Origin: Kudoa neothunni
Taxonomy: Eukaryota > Cnidaria
Direction of reading: 5' to 3'
Length of the DNA stretch: 64,000 nucleotides
NCBI GenBank assembly: GCA_964304625.1
Contig: OZ199839.1
Coordinates: 6,014,001-6,078,000, forward strand
The notes beneath the pieces are model-generated. The model searched no databases. It was not told where the DNA came from and worked only from the letters and a program-made list of their open reading frames with translations. Position numbers and translations under genes: made by a program. Below, in pieces: positions 12,800-24,357 of this stretch. Numbering within the stretch: position 1 is the stretch's first letter; each line of letters opens with the position of its first letter.

Positions 12800-15260
12800 T
12801 TTTCATATTGTACATTAATTATTTGTCATGGTAAAAATAAGCTTATTTCATAATTACTTTTGTTGCATTAATTATAAATTTTCATATTGTACACTAATTA
12901 TTTGTCATGGTAAAAATAAGCTTATTTCATAATTAGCTTTGTTGCATTAATTATAAATTTTCATGTTATACATTAATTATTTGTCATGGTAAAAATAAGC
13001 TTATTTCATAATTACTTTTGTTGCATTAATTATAAATTTTCATATTGTACACTAATTATTTGTCTTGGTAAAAATAATCTTATTTCATAATTACTTTTGT
13101 TGCATTAATTATAAAATTTTCATTACACTAATTATTTGTCATGGTAAAAATAACTTTATTTCATAATTACCTTTGTTGCATTAATTATAAATTTTCATAT
13201 TGTACACTAATTATTTGTCATGGTAAAAAATAACTTTATTTCATAATTACCTTTGTTGCATTAATTATAAATTTTCATATTGTACACTAATTATTTGTCT
13301 TGGTAAAAATAATCTTATTTCATAATTACTTTTGTTGCATTAATTATAAATTTTCATATTGTACACTAATTATTTCTCATGGTAAAAATAAGCTTATTTC
13401 ATAATCACTCTGGAGTGCATTAATTATAAATTTTCATGTTATACATTAATTATTTGTCATGGTAAAAATAAGCTTATTTCATAATCACTCTGGAGTGCAT
13501 TAATTATAAATTTTCATGTTATACATTAATTATTTGTCATGGTAAAAATAAGCTTATTTCATAATTAGCTTTGTTGCATTAATTATAAATTTTCATGTTA
13601 TACATTAATTATTTGTCATGGTAAAAATAAGCTTATTTCATAATTACTTTTGTTGCATTAATTATAAATTTTCATATTGTACATTAATTATTTGTCATGG
13701 TAAAAATAAGCTTATTTCATAATTACTTTTGTTGCATTAATTATAAATTTTCATATTGTACACTAATTATTTGTCATGGTAAAAAATAAGCTTATTTCAT
13801 AATTAGCTTTGTTGCATTAATTATAAATTTTCATATTGTACATTAATTATTTGTCATGGTAAAAATAAGCTTATTTCATAATTACTTTTGTTGCATTAAT
13901 TATAAATTTTCATATTGTACACTAATTATTTGTCTTGGTAAAAATAACTTTATGTTCATAATTACCTTTGTTGCATTAATTATAAATTTTCATATTGTAC
14001 ACTAATTAATTTGTCATGGTAAAAATAACTTTATTTCATAATTACCTTTGTTGCATTAATTATAAATTTTCATATTGTACACTAATTATTTGTCTTGGTA
14101 AAAATAACTTTATTTCATAATTACCTTTGTTGCATTAATTATAAATTTTCATATTGTACACTAATTATTTGTCATGGTAAAAATAACTTTATTTCATAAT
14201 TACCTTTGTTGCATTAATTATAAATTTTCATATTGTACACTAATTATTTCTCATGGTAAAAATAACTTTATTTCATAATTACCTTTGTTGCATTAATTAT
14301 AAATTTTCATATTGTACACTAATTATTTGTCATGGTAAAAATAACTTTATTTCATAATTACCTTTGTTGCATTAATTATAAATTTTCATATTGTACACTA
14401 ATTATTTGTCATGGTAAAAATAACTTTATTTCATAATTACCTTTGTTGCATTAATTATAAATTTTCATATTGTACACTAATTATTTGTCTTGGTAAAAAT
14501 AAGCTTATTTCATAATCACTCTGGAGTGCATTAATTATAAATTTTGTTGTTATACATTAATTATTTGTCATGGTAAAAATAAGCTTATTTCATAATCACT
14601 CTGGAGTGCATTAATTATAAATTTTGTTGTTATACATTAATTATTTGTCATGGTAAAAATAAGCTTATTTCATAATCACTCTGGAGTGCATTAATTATAA
14701 ATTTTGTTGTTATAAATCAATTATTTGTCATGGTAAAAATAAGCTTATTTCATAATCACTCTGGAGTGCATTAATTATAAATTTTGTTGTTATAAATCAA
14801 TTATTTCTCATGGTAAAAATAAGCTTATTTCATAATCACTCTGGAGTGCATTAATTATAAATTTTGTTGTTATAAATCAATTATTTCTCATGGTAAAAAT
14901 AAGCTTATTTCATAATCACTCTGGAATGTATTGATTATAAATTTTCATGTTATACATTAATTATTTGTCACGGTGGAAATAAATTTATTTCATAATCACT
15001 CTGGAGTGCATTAATTATAAATTTTCATGTTATACATTAATTATTTGTCATGGTAAAAATAAGCTTATTTCATAATCACTCTGGAGTGCATTAATTATAA
15101 ATTTTGTTGTTATAAATCAATTATTTCTCATGGTAAAAATAAGCTTATTTCATAATCACTCTGGAGTGCATTAATTATAAATTTTGTTGTTATAAATCAA
15201 TTATTTCTCATGGTAAAAATAAGCTTATTTCATAATCACTCTGGAATGTATTGATTGTAA
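12800..15260. repeat. Satellite array, about 31 units of 79-80 bp, two unit types
   Basis: Head-to-tail units share the core TTATTTGTCATGGTAAAAAT followed by AAGCTTATTTCATAAT and GCATTAATTATAAATTTT. Type A has CATATTGTACACTAA and TTACTTTTGTTGCAT. Type B has GTTGTTATAAATCAA or CATGTTATACATTAA and CACTCTGGAGTGCAT. Order is A (12800 to ~13390), mixed B (~13400-13560), A (13560 to ~14500), B (14510-15260). Type B repeats with an exact 80 bp period. Many units hold the perfect palindrome AAATAAGCTTATTT, and type B also CACTC-TG-GAGTG. A subset of type A units has AACTTTATTT, which breaks the palindrome. No open frame is kept through the array and nothing like a spacer separates the units. Confidence 0.97.
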
Positions 15261-16243
15261 AAAATCACCCTTTGTTCATATATATGACCAGTGAATTTTC
15301 TATTCGAAATTGTTACAAGTATTAAAATTACGTGTATATATAAATTATTTTTTCATCTTCTTCTGTTGAACAGGTGGTCCCTTAAATAAATATGGAGTCC
15401 GAGTATTATTCTAGCACTTAAATGCATTCAGTATTTATTCATTTGATACAAAGGTTAAGACCCGATTATCTGGATAACAATTATTCTAATTATAACTACC
15501 CAATATCTTTAAAATAATTAATGACATACTTAATATGCATAGTTGACATGACGCCGAGTTTACGTAATTAAGCTTAATTTTCGTGAACAATTGATTAAAT
15601 GGTTAGATGTTACTCACTTACTATAAGTAATTGCGGGGTGTGTGTAATCGATAAGTATTAGCAGCTAAAATTTGAAAGTAACTAATAAAATAAGTAACTA
15701 TGACAAACACAAGCACATAGAATCGGCTTTAAATTGTAGTTAATAGTTAAAAATGTTGAATTTTTGAATGGACGACCGCGTTCAGTGCAGGTGTTTTTGG
15801 GGTTAAATCTACTTTCGAAGACAAACTATCTTATTCTGCTAGGAACTAAAATTTTTAACGATTACCTGTAAAATATATGATACATTAATACTTTCGATGC
15901 CAAACATCAACATCGAACATATATAAAAGACCGAAATCTGAATATTGTGTGAATGCGCATTTGGTTATCACTGAGTTTGATGCGTGCATGATAGCACGTT
16001 TAAAAGAATAATGATCATAATAATATGAGAAAGGCATCTGCAATGATGCCATTGTATATAAAGAGAAACGTGTGAGCTTTTAGGTTTGATTAATGCGTGC
16101 TATTTCAAAAGGTATCATGTCAACCATTAATCTATTATCTAAGGTTGACACGTAAGCTGTGAATTATTACTATTGGGGTTTTGACCTGGGCTATATTTCC
16201 AATGAGTTATCGTTTCAAGCAGGTTGGAACAACCACATATGCA
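15261..16243. other. Intergenic between the satellite and LMAN1
   Basis: Upstream region of the LMAN1-like gene. No gene or repeat was recognised. An additional upstream non-coding exon for LMAN1 cannot be excluded. Confidence 0.5.
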
Positions 16244-18080
16244 ATGATATTTCGCATGGAAATGATTGTTGCTATTCTGATATGCACCTTAATGTGTGGG
16301 GTCCCAGTGTCACCGTTTGTGCCCAAGCACGAATATGTGTATTCGATCAAAAGGGACGTTATTATGAATGCTGATAAATCGGGAATCAACTTTTTTAACT
16401 CTCTTGGAGGTAGGCCCTAGATAAATTGTGTGCTGAGGTTTGTTCCACAAAATTTATCTACAAAATGCACATTTAGATATTCTTGTCAACGACCAAACAA
16501 TCAGACTTGTTCCTTCTATGGAGAACAAAAAAGGTCTTGATGCTTTAATTCATACTGAAAATCAATGGTTTGTTTTTATAAGGTTTAATCCATTCGAAGA
16601 GAAAAACATTTTTTGAATGGTGGGAAGTGGTTATCGATGCCCATATCATGGGATCCAACAATATCGGGGCCGATGGAATGGTATATTGCTAGGCGCATTA
16701 TTATTTAACAAAAGCATTGGTTGGTAGGCATTTTGGTTTCTGAGTGAACCACCCAGTTTGGGCGCCGCCTTTGGAGCGGCGGACCGATGGCGCGGACTTG
16801 GAGTAATGTTCGACACCTTCAACAATGACAATCAAGGTCCAAATCCACAAATTGTTGCTATTTTAAACAATTCCACCTTCATTTATGATCACGACTCGTA
16901 ATATGCATATAAAATTATAGTTGATTTTTGGAGTGAATTAACGCATTTAGCGATGGTAAAAATCAAGTGAGTGCTGGCTGTCAAATCGATTTCCGAAACA
17001 CCCCCTTTAGAGTGCGTCTACGCTACTTTGAGAATAGACTCACTGTATAATTCTATTTAAAAAATACTTTGTTATTTTTATAACATTGTATATTCCAATA
17101 GATGTGGTTTAAAAGTTTGGATGAAAATTTTGCAATAAACGAAGTGAACCCTCCGAATCTTGGGGCCACTACAATGGATCCAACATATGGATACATTTGT
17201 TTCAATAAGGAATCTGTTTATCTACCTAAGGAAGGATATTTCGCATTGTCGGCCATGACAGGAGATTTCGGAGATGACCATGACGTCAATGGCATGACAG
17301 TCTTCAGTATTAGACCTGGGACTGACAAGCGTACCATGTTGACTACGGAACAAGATCGTTTGTTAGAATCAGAAAAATCAAATTATGATCAACTAATCAA
17401 AGATAGAGAACAGCAGTAAGTTTTTCAATGGATATGAAATAATAAAACATTTATGGTTATCTCATCTATCACATTTTAGGTACGCCCAGAGAAATCCTTC
17501 AGCTTCAAATAATAAGGAGAAAGTTTTCGCTGAAGATCATTATTCACAAGCTTTACATATTGTTAAGTCACAACAGAATTTATTATTGTCAAAATTTGAG
17601 TATAATGTGTTTGATTCTATTTGTTCCTAATTTATTCGAAAGCAATTTCGACTCAAAAATCAACCACTACATTTCACAAAAACATCAAAACTCCAAAAAC
17701 AATGCCGCTCATCAACACCATGCCATGTATGGATTGATAATTTGTTTCTACATATATGTGTGTATTATTTGTACCAGAAATCATCTTCAGACTAAAATAA
17801 CCGAAAGCTTGGAAACTATCCACAAAGAATTTTCGTATATACATTCAATGCTTGATCAAAACGCCAAACAGGTAATCTTTTTAATTAATCCGTTTAACAA
17901 ACATTTTTTAAATATCTCCTAATGTAGCTTAAAATTCTCGAAAACAACTCCAGTAGAAATACTTCAGCATGTTTGTCAACAAATCTCTTCTGTGTTGTTA
18001 TGATTATCCAACTCATCGTTATGGTTGGATTTGTTGTTGTTCAATCAAGAATTATAAATCGTGTTAAAAAACTCTACTGA
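16244..18080 (+). CDS. LMAN1: ERGIC-53 / LMAN1-type L-type lectin cargo receptor, about nine exons
   Basis: Predicted exons: 16244-16409, 16477 to ~16680 (see below), 16728-16897, 16951-17044, 17102-17415, 17480-17599, 17778-17871, 17928-18080. The protein has a signal peptide (MIFRMEMIVAILICTLMCG), an L-type lectin domain with GADGM, FWFLSEPPSLGAAFGAAD, GLGVMFDTFNNDN and YDHDSDGKNQ (Ca/sugar-site residues), the GYFALSAMTGDFGDDHDV motif, a short stalk, a transmembrane helix after ACLST, and a C-terminal KKLY. KKLY matches the KKxx retrieval / aromatic-export tail (KKFF in human ERGIC-53). Role: mannose-dependent cargo receptor cycling between ER and Golgi. Problem: between DALIHTENQ and EWWEVVIDAH the frame shifts by one and no clean GT-AG intron fixes it; a T6 run at 16608-16613 could be an assembly slip, or a tiny intron is missed. 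ATGs at 16202 and 16256 are alternative starts. Confidence 0.9.
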
Positions 18081-18265
18081 TTATACTCGCCATTAATATA
18101 CAAAATTTTTGATTATCTAAACTATCGATTTTGTTTTATGTTGTTCTGTGTTTATTTTGAACGGCTGGTCCAAATATCAAATATTTATTTACGATGGAGA
18201 TTTCATGAAAAGTGTAAAGCGTCCATTCATAACCTCTTCACCTTCAGTCATATTCTCCAAAATTA

Positions 18266-19118
18266 ATGACGTTTCTTGAAGTTCTCTTCCTTAAATTATT
18301 CCTTTTAAGTGTATCTTTACAAATTCAAATATCTAAAGTAGTATCAACTCAAATTCTGCCAGCAATACATTTTTATAGAGACAAGCTGTAGGAGTTAGTG
18401 CCAAAGCTAATGTGGATATAAATCTGGATGGTCTAAATAATGCGGGAGAAGGTATTAAGATTGATATAAGTCACCATTTGTTCATTTACATTACTTTCCA
18501 GGGTCATCTGAAACAACATGTCCACCTTGCCCGCCTCCTGCACCCGTTACTTGTCCACCCTGTCCTCCTTCAGTTATTTGTCCCCCGTGTCCTCCAGTAA
18601 CTCCAGCCCCTATAACTTGTCCACCTTGCCCGCCAATAACTCCAGCCCCTGTAACTTGCCCTCCAGTAACTCCAGCTCCTGTAACTTGTCCACCTTGTCC
18701 GCCAATAACCCCAGCCCCTGTAACTTGTCCACCCTGTCCACCAATAACTCCAGCTCCTGTAACATGCCCACCTTGTCCTCCAGTAACTCCAGCCCCTGTA
18801 ACTTGCCCTCCTTGTCCACCAATAACTCCAGCTCCTGTAACTTGTCCACCCTGTCCGCCAGTAACTCCAGCCCCTGTAACTTGCCCTCCTTGTCCACCAA
18901 TAACTCCAGCTCCTGTAACTTGTCCACCCTGTCCGCCAGTAACTCCAGCCCCTGTAACTTGCCCTCCTTGTCCACCAATAACTCCAGCTCCTGTAACTTG
19001 TCCACCTTGTCCACCTCCAGTGATGGAGTCTCAGCCTTCGGTGACACCGTGCCCTCCTTGTCCCCCATTAGATACGGGCCCGCAATCCACAGAAGTGGAA
19101 ACTAAAGTACATTCATAG
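18266..19118 (+). CDS. Secreted Cys/Pro-rich repeat protein with 14 CPPCPP motifs
   Basis: Three exons, 18266-18337, 18379-18451 and 18502-19118, join in phase (0 then 1) to 253 aa. Residues 1-19 form a hydrophobic signal peptide (MTFLEVLFLKLFLLSVSLQ). A dibasic KR at 24-25 falls at the first exon junction and could be a proprotein cleavage site. A short acidic/Asn stretch follows, then about 13 tandem units of the 13-residue consensus TCPPCPPITPAPV, where position 8 alternates I/V, and a short Cys/Pro tail ending VETKVHS. I count 14 complete CPPCPP motifs plus one shortened unit, 29 cysteines in all, and no other domain. Such composition suggests a disulfide-cross-linked extracellular material (cuticle, capsule or wall), which is inference. 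The gene starts 185 bp after the LMAN1 stop on the same strand. The reading frame is supported by the signal peptide, phase-matched introns and AATAAA at 19198. I do not recognise an ortholog. Confidence 0.8.
18519..19018 (+). repeat. 39-bp coding minisatellite with a 78-bp higher-order unit
   Basis: The repeat domain of the Cys/Pro protein is built of 39-bp units. In the 3' half, units alternate between a version with ACTTGCCCTCCTTGTCCACC (Ile type) and one with ACTTGTCCACCCTGTCCGCC (Val type), giving a 78-bp dimer repeated about three times with almost no differences, a sign of recent unequal exchange. One unit near 18658-18687 is short by three codons. Because the unit is a multiple of three, long frames also stay open in another forward frame and on the minus strand; these are shadows. 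Confidence 0.9.
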
Positions 19119-19197
19119 ATAGCCCTTATTGAAATAATGTAATTTAGACTCATACCAACTTGAGTTGTTAATTCAGCTCAATTGAAAATCTGTATAC

Positions 19198-19203
19198 AAT
19201 AAA
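19198..19203 (+). terminator. AATAAA polyadenylation signal of the Cys/Pro repeat gene
   Basis: AATAAA 80 bp downstream of the stop codon at 19116-19118. Confidence 0.65.
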
Positions 19204-21554
19204 ATTAGACTACTAACTAAGCGAAGCGCCTTATGTAATATCATTTGAAGCTAAACAGGACAATGATCGTATATATCCCATCCCATCCCATCCAATACTG
19301 AATATTTATTCATTAATTAAAAAAATTGAATTTTTTTATTAATTTTGCCTTTCTGTCAAATTTATTAGGATTACGTCCATTTTCAGGTGGTAACTAATTA
19401 TCAACCTATATCCATAAGATTTGAGAGTCTACCACTCTCAAAGTTTTTGATATTCATTTTTTTTAATATATAATTTTTGACCCGCCTTCCGAACATTATG
19501 GAAAAATATAAGAGCACGTTCGAAAAAGACACAATAATATATTGTTAATTAATTAAAGTGGAAACCAGTTATATTTTATAATTGTATAGTCGAACATATT
19601 ACATAAGAATAATTTAATTAAATATTATTTGGATTATATTTAATTATTTCTGGACAACTGCATCGCTCTTAGGAGTGACGCATAATTAAATATAGTGGAT
19701 TATAAAGAATAAATTCTGTATATAGCTTGTGAGAAAGAGTCGTTACGATTCCAAAAATTTTCTGCGCGCGTGTACGAATTTAGGAATAAAATTTACTGTG
19801 CAAATAATCTGTCTCTATTGCCACTATAAAAATTTCGTGATACGTTCGGATCTGAATGTTTCTTGATTTTATAGGACCAACGAAAAGCAAACAATAAAAA
19901 AACATCTCGCAATACCGTGTTGTGACCGATTATATAGTGATATTTACTTATTTATTACTCTCGAACACCTGAGGAAAAAGTTTACGCGAATATCTGAAGT
20001 TGGTCACTGCGACCACATGCACAAATATATTAAAATAATAAAAATCGTTGCAAAACACGAAATAATACAAAAATACCAATAAATGCATAATTATAAAACG
20101 GAAATTGATTTAATAATGAATTTAAAAGTTTCAAGCCTAAAACAACTTACATCTATACGTTTTTGAGATTGACTCCTATGTAGAAGTATCTGCCAAAATA
20201 CGATCAGTATTTTTGGCAAATATTTCTTCAATTTTATAACTTCAATTGAATTTTCTTATCAGAGACTATATTAAGGTTATGAAACTCAATTTTTTCAATA
20301 TTATGTATTTTTTGAATGATCCTTTTTGTAAAAATAATCATTAAACAAAAGTTTATTATTATTTATTATTTTTTTCAAGATACTGAAATTTATATTTCCT
20401 TTATTGCTCATTTTTCAAATGATTCCTATAGTTGTGCACGCACAGACAAAATTTCGTCATATCAAATCGTTATTTTTAGGATTAAGAACATAATTATTCA
20501 CGTCATTTTTTACATTTCAAAATATAATAAACTAAATAAAAATAAATCAATTATGAATTTTTATGACGTTAATTTGCGCAAGTGCGAGAGAAAAAGAATA
20601 ATTTTGCCGGGATGTGTATATACTTTGAATAGTGTGGAAAATTATAGATAGACTCTTTTATTATTGTTTCATTTTCTTCTTCTTCTTATTATTATTTTAA
20701 CAGCTAAGATTTTTTTTATTCTCAAGATCCATTATTTTATTATGAAATCTCTTCCCCTATTGGAAAAAATATTTTAAATATATAAATTCATACATTATAA
20801 ATAGAAATTTGGCATGAAAAATTAATGTATGAATACGAAAAATACACTTAGTCTTAGTCTTAGGATTTTTAGATTTTGAATTTTCAAATTATGATAGGAT
20901 GGTTGAAATTAAACTTTAAGCACTCATATTTAACCTACTACTTTTTATTGATATATGATTTAACAAAATTATTATGATATGTGCGATTCACATTCCAGAT
21001 TAAATTAGTTTCCTGAATTAAGTTGTTATAGAAACAAAAAAATGAATTTTTAAAAAATTCTGTGCTCCAAAGTACCTTAATATTGTTTATGTTACTGGCA
21101 GGAACGTCTTTTTATATATTTTCATTCTCGAAACGTTATTATTTATATAGTGGGCATTTTTAGGTGTGTGTAATTATTTTTTTTATTTTTAGCCAAAAGA
21201 TTAAACGTAAAACTCTATTATTCAATTCTTTTTAAAAGCATCATTATATTATAAAATTCATAATGGGAAAAAAGAAAATAAATATTTTGTAAAAGTTGCT
21301 GATATAATAATAAGCGCTGATTGGTCATCTCCAAGTATTCGAGAGTTAAAGGATTGTTTACTTGATTCATAAACAATTTTTACTATTTGTTAAGTAAAAT
21401 AATTTAACTTTTGTAACTTGAATTAAAATTTTTGACATATCTAATAACTAAGAATATGGAGATTTAATAGGAAAAACAATATAAAATTATGGGAGAAAAA
21501 CACGTCTACAGAGGACTCATCAGTTTTTTTAAATAATCGATTATTATTGTTTGT
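19204..21554. other. Intergenic, AT-rich
   Basis: No supported gene. A 111-codon open stretch at 20316-20651 is rich in Ile/Lys/Asn/Tyr as expected from AT-rich DNA, shows no motif and lacks splice context. The run CCCATCCCATCCCATCC near 19278-19293 is a minor simple repeat. Confidence 0.5.
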
Positions 21555-21574
21555 TTAACCCATTCAGGGTTTTC

Positions 21575-24217
21575 GTTGCGTTTTCGCAACAAAATGTATT
21601 TGATTATATAACAACATATAAAATTATTATTTTAAATGTATTCTGTTATTTTAAATACCCAAACATATTAATTTATGGAAACAAATATTATTGGAGTTAA
21701 ATTCATATTTTAAGGTTGAACAAAATATGATTTTATGTGCTATTTTTGAAATTCCAACTAGACGAACACCAACTAGAGTTTCGCCTAACACAGATCATGA
21801 AAATCTTAGTAAAAAACATATCAACTGCCATTTGTCATTTAATATCTATATATGATAATGAATAAATATTTATTTGTAAAAAACATGTGTTGCGAAAACG
21901 CAACGAAAACCCCGAACGGGGTAATTGTGCGCGCTGCTTTAAGTATCACTGTATAATGGATCCAAATTCGTACTTGAATCTTTTTGATGCAATCAAAGAG
22001 TATGAAGATAACGAAAATCTAGAGTCGATTGATTTTGTGTTATTACCCCCTGAAAAAGTCGACGCTCTTACAGATACTGAGGATAATTTTGAATCCAATT
22101 TTAATGGCATATGTGACATCAATTTAATTTCTGAGGCTCTTGAATCCTTCGTAAATGATGATACCTTGATATGGACTGATAAAACTAATGTCGATTCTAC
22201 TCAAGAAAAATCAAAATTTTTATGTCAGAATGAGACTATATTAATCAATCGGGATATGTATAATTTTTCATCAATACTTGAAAGGAACTTAAATTCTTAT
22301 GGAACTTTTTTGGAGTTATTTGATGAAAATTTATTTACACGCATCGTGAAACAATCTAATTTATATGCGAGCCAGAATAACAACCATGACTTTCATGTTA
22401 CGATTAGTGAAATGAAATCATTTATCGGTATTCTGATTTTGTCTGGTTATCATAGATTAGCACGCCAGTCTATGTATAGGGAATCTTCTCCAGACGCTGG
22501 TGTTGAACTCGTTAAAAGTTCAATGACCTACAAACGCTTCAAATCTATAAAAAATTCATCCATTTTAATAATAATTCAAATATTGACACCACCGATAGAT
22601 TTTTCAAGGTACGCCCTTTAATTCAAGAATTTAACAAAAATTTCAAAAAATTTGGAATATTTGAAAAATATATATCTGTGGATGAGCAGATGGTACCTTA
22701 TACTGGTAGGCATTCCGCTAAAATGTTTATGAAAAATAAACCAATTAGATTCGGCTTCAAGCAGTTGCAGTGGGTTATGTCATCATCCTCCGGTTACATG
22801 TATAGTTTTGACGTGTATAGTGGAAAGTCAGCAAATTATGATAAAAAATATGGTTTGGGTGGTAGTGTCGTAATCACTTTTGCGGATGAAATAAAAAATG
22901 AAAAGATCTCAATATGTTCTTCGATAATTTTTTTACTTCCCAAAAATTATTACAAGAGCTCAAAAGAAGAAATATCAAGGCTACTGGAACGTTAAGATCA
23001 AACAGAATATCAAATTGCCCTGTTACTCCCCAACAAGTAATGGCAAAAAAACCAAGGGGAGAATTTGAGATGTTTTCTGATGATCAACAAGGTACTCATT
23101 GCATTCAATGGAATGATACAAAACCTGTTATCGCATTGAGTAATTGCTACACCGCTCACCCTCTCCAAAGCATCAAAAGATACTGTAGGTCGAAGAAAAA
23201 AGAAATTACTATTTGTCAGCCATTTATGATATGTGCATATAATAAGTTTATGGGTGGAGTAGATATTGCCGATAATTTAATTTCTTGTTATAGAATTAAT
23301 ATAAAAGGAAAAAAATGGTATTGGCCCATTTTTACGAATATGATATCAATGGCAGTAGTAAATTCATGGAGGATTTATAATATTGTAAACAACACACAAA
23401 TTGACTTGTTGAAACATGTCAGGAATATAGTGACTGACTTGGTAACATCCACAAAAACCAGCATTGGCCGAAAGTCTCTGTTGGGTAAATTGCAGAACGC
23501 AAATCTATGTAATAAACCAACATTGGTGTCTCATCCTCACAAAATAAGACGTAGGTGTGTGGTATGTAAAAACACTACCGTCCATATTTGTAAAAGTTGT
23601 GGAAATCATATTCATATAAAGTGCTGGGGGCTGTTCCACAAGTAAATGATTAAAATTATAATTTTCTTGTAGACAACTTTTTTTCCTCATGTATTTGACA
23701 AATATTATTTATGTGCGTTGTAATCTTATTCCAATACAAGGAAAGTTTTTCATTGCATTTTTGGAATCTAAATACTTCTCGATTATACTCTTTTATAATT
23801 TAATTTTTTCCGATTATTTTTTTAGATGATTATTATAATCGTTATTAAGTCTAATACCAGATATGTAAAAACTACAAAATTGTAAGTTAAATGGGTTAAA
23901 GGTGTAAAATTTAATCTCACATAGCAAAATAAGGGATTAGTTAGAGGTTTTGTTACTAGTAAGGAAATATTGTTGAAATATGAACTAAAAATAATTTTTT
24001 ATCGCTAATCTGGGCTAAGAAGACCGAGTGACACTCAAACATACTACAACCCATATCATTAAAAAATATAGAAAACAAAAAAATATAAATTTTTCGATAA
24101 TATGTCACATAGGTATTACTAAATTGTTGTTTAAAATTCAATGTTTTTGTTAATTTCATTTGTCACGTGACACGAAAATTTATATACCACATAAGTTTTT
24201 CGTTGCGTTTTCGCAAC
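21575..24217. repeat. Three copies of a 16-bp palindrome near the piggyBac ends
   Basis: GTTGCGTTTTCGCAAC at 21575-21590, its complement GTTGCGAAAACGCAAC at 21889-21904, and GTTGCGTTTTCGCAAC again at 24202-24217. The arms (GTTGCG/CGCAAC) are identical in all copies. They are GC-rich against an AT-rich background and lie 16 bp and about 330 bp from the left end and about 136 bp from the right end. Subterminal repeats in other piggyBac elements bind transposase; that these do so is inference. Confidence 0.9.
21887..23645 (+). pseudogene. piggyBac transposase, nearly intact, two frame changes
   Basis: Three overlapping frames cover one transposase: 21887-22560 (start probably the ATG at 21956, MDPNSYLNLFD), 22545-22910, and 22905-23645. 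Together they match a full-length PGBD-type enzyme of roughly 560-580 aa. The three catalytic aspartates appear in conserved settings: SVDEQMVPYTGRH, FFDNFFTSQKLL and FMGGVDIADN. NKPIRFGFKQLQW and GTLRSNR are further family motifs. The C-terminus has the cysteine-rich domain, CVVCKNTTVHICKSCG then HIHIKCWG. The frame changes lie near 22550 and 22905, so this copy is probably inactive unless they are sequencing errors; both fall in or near A/T-rich runs. A close relation to human-type PGBD or to insect piggyBac cannot be decided by eye. Confidence 0.92.
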
Positions 24218-24357
24218 ACTGCAAAAACCTACGTATCTTTGTCTTTGTAAGGAGATGAAATTTTAAAATAGTTTTTTTAAAATCAATAATAATATTGTTA
24301 GTTTTACTTAATATTGTAATCTTCCAAAAATACAAAATTGGAACCTGAATGGGTTAA

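Larger units (their letters stand above)
21559..24353 (+). mobile_element. piggyBac-superfamily DNA transposon, 2.8 kb
   Basis: TTAA at 21555-21558 and 24354-24357 flanks matching inverted ends: the left begins CCCATTCAGGG and the right, read inward, CCCATTCAGGTTCC, so a perfect 10-bp terminal inverted repeat (CCCATTCAGG). TTAA target duplication is diagnostic of piggyBac. Inside is a transposase gene on the plus strand. Three copies of a 16-bp palindrome (GTTGCG, four T or A, CGCAAC) lie near the two ends. The intact TIRs, exact TTAA duplication and nearly open transposase suggest a young copy. Confidence 0.93.

Noticed and set aside
12800-15260. CRISPR-like array
   Set aside because: Units are contiguous 79-80 bp repeats with no unique spacers, and the genome is eukaryotic.
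18610-19068. A 152-codon minus-strand frame and a 195-codon alternative plus frame over the Cys/Pro repeat
   Set aside because: Both arise because the repeat unit is 39 bp, a multiple of three. Neither has a signal peptide, splice context or balanced composition, while the CPPCPP frame joins in phase to two upstream exons and a signal peptide.
20316-20651. 111-codon open frame as a gene
   Set aside because: Composition is that of AT-rich non-coding DNA, with no motif, no neighbouring exons and no conserved features.
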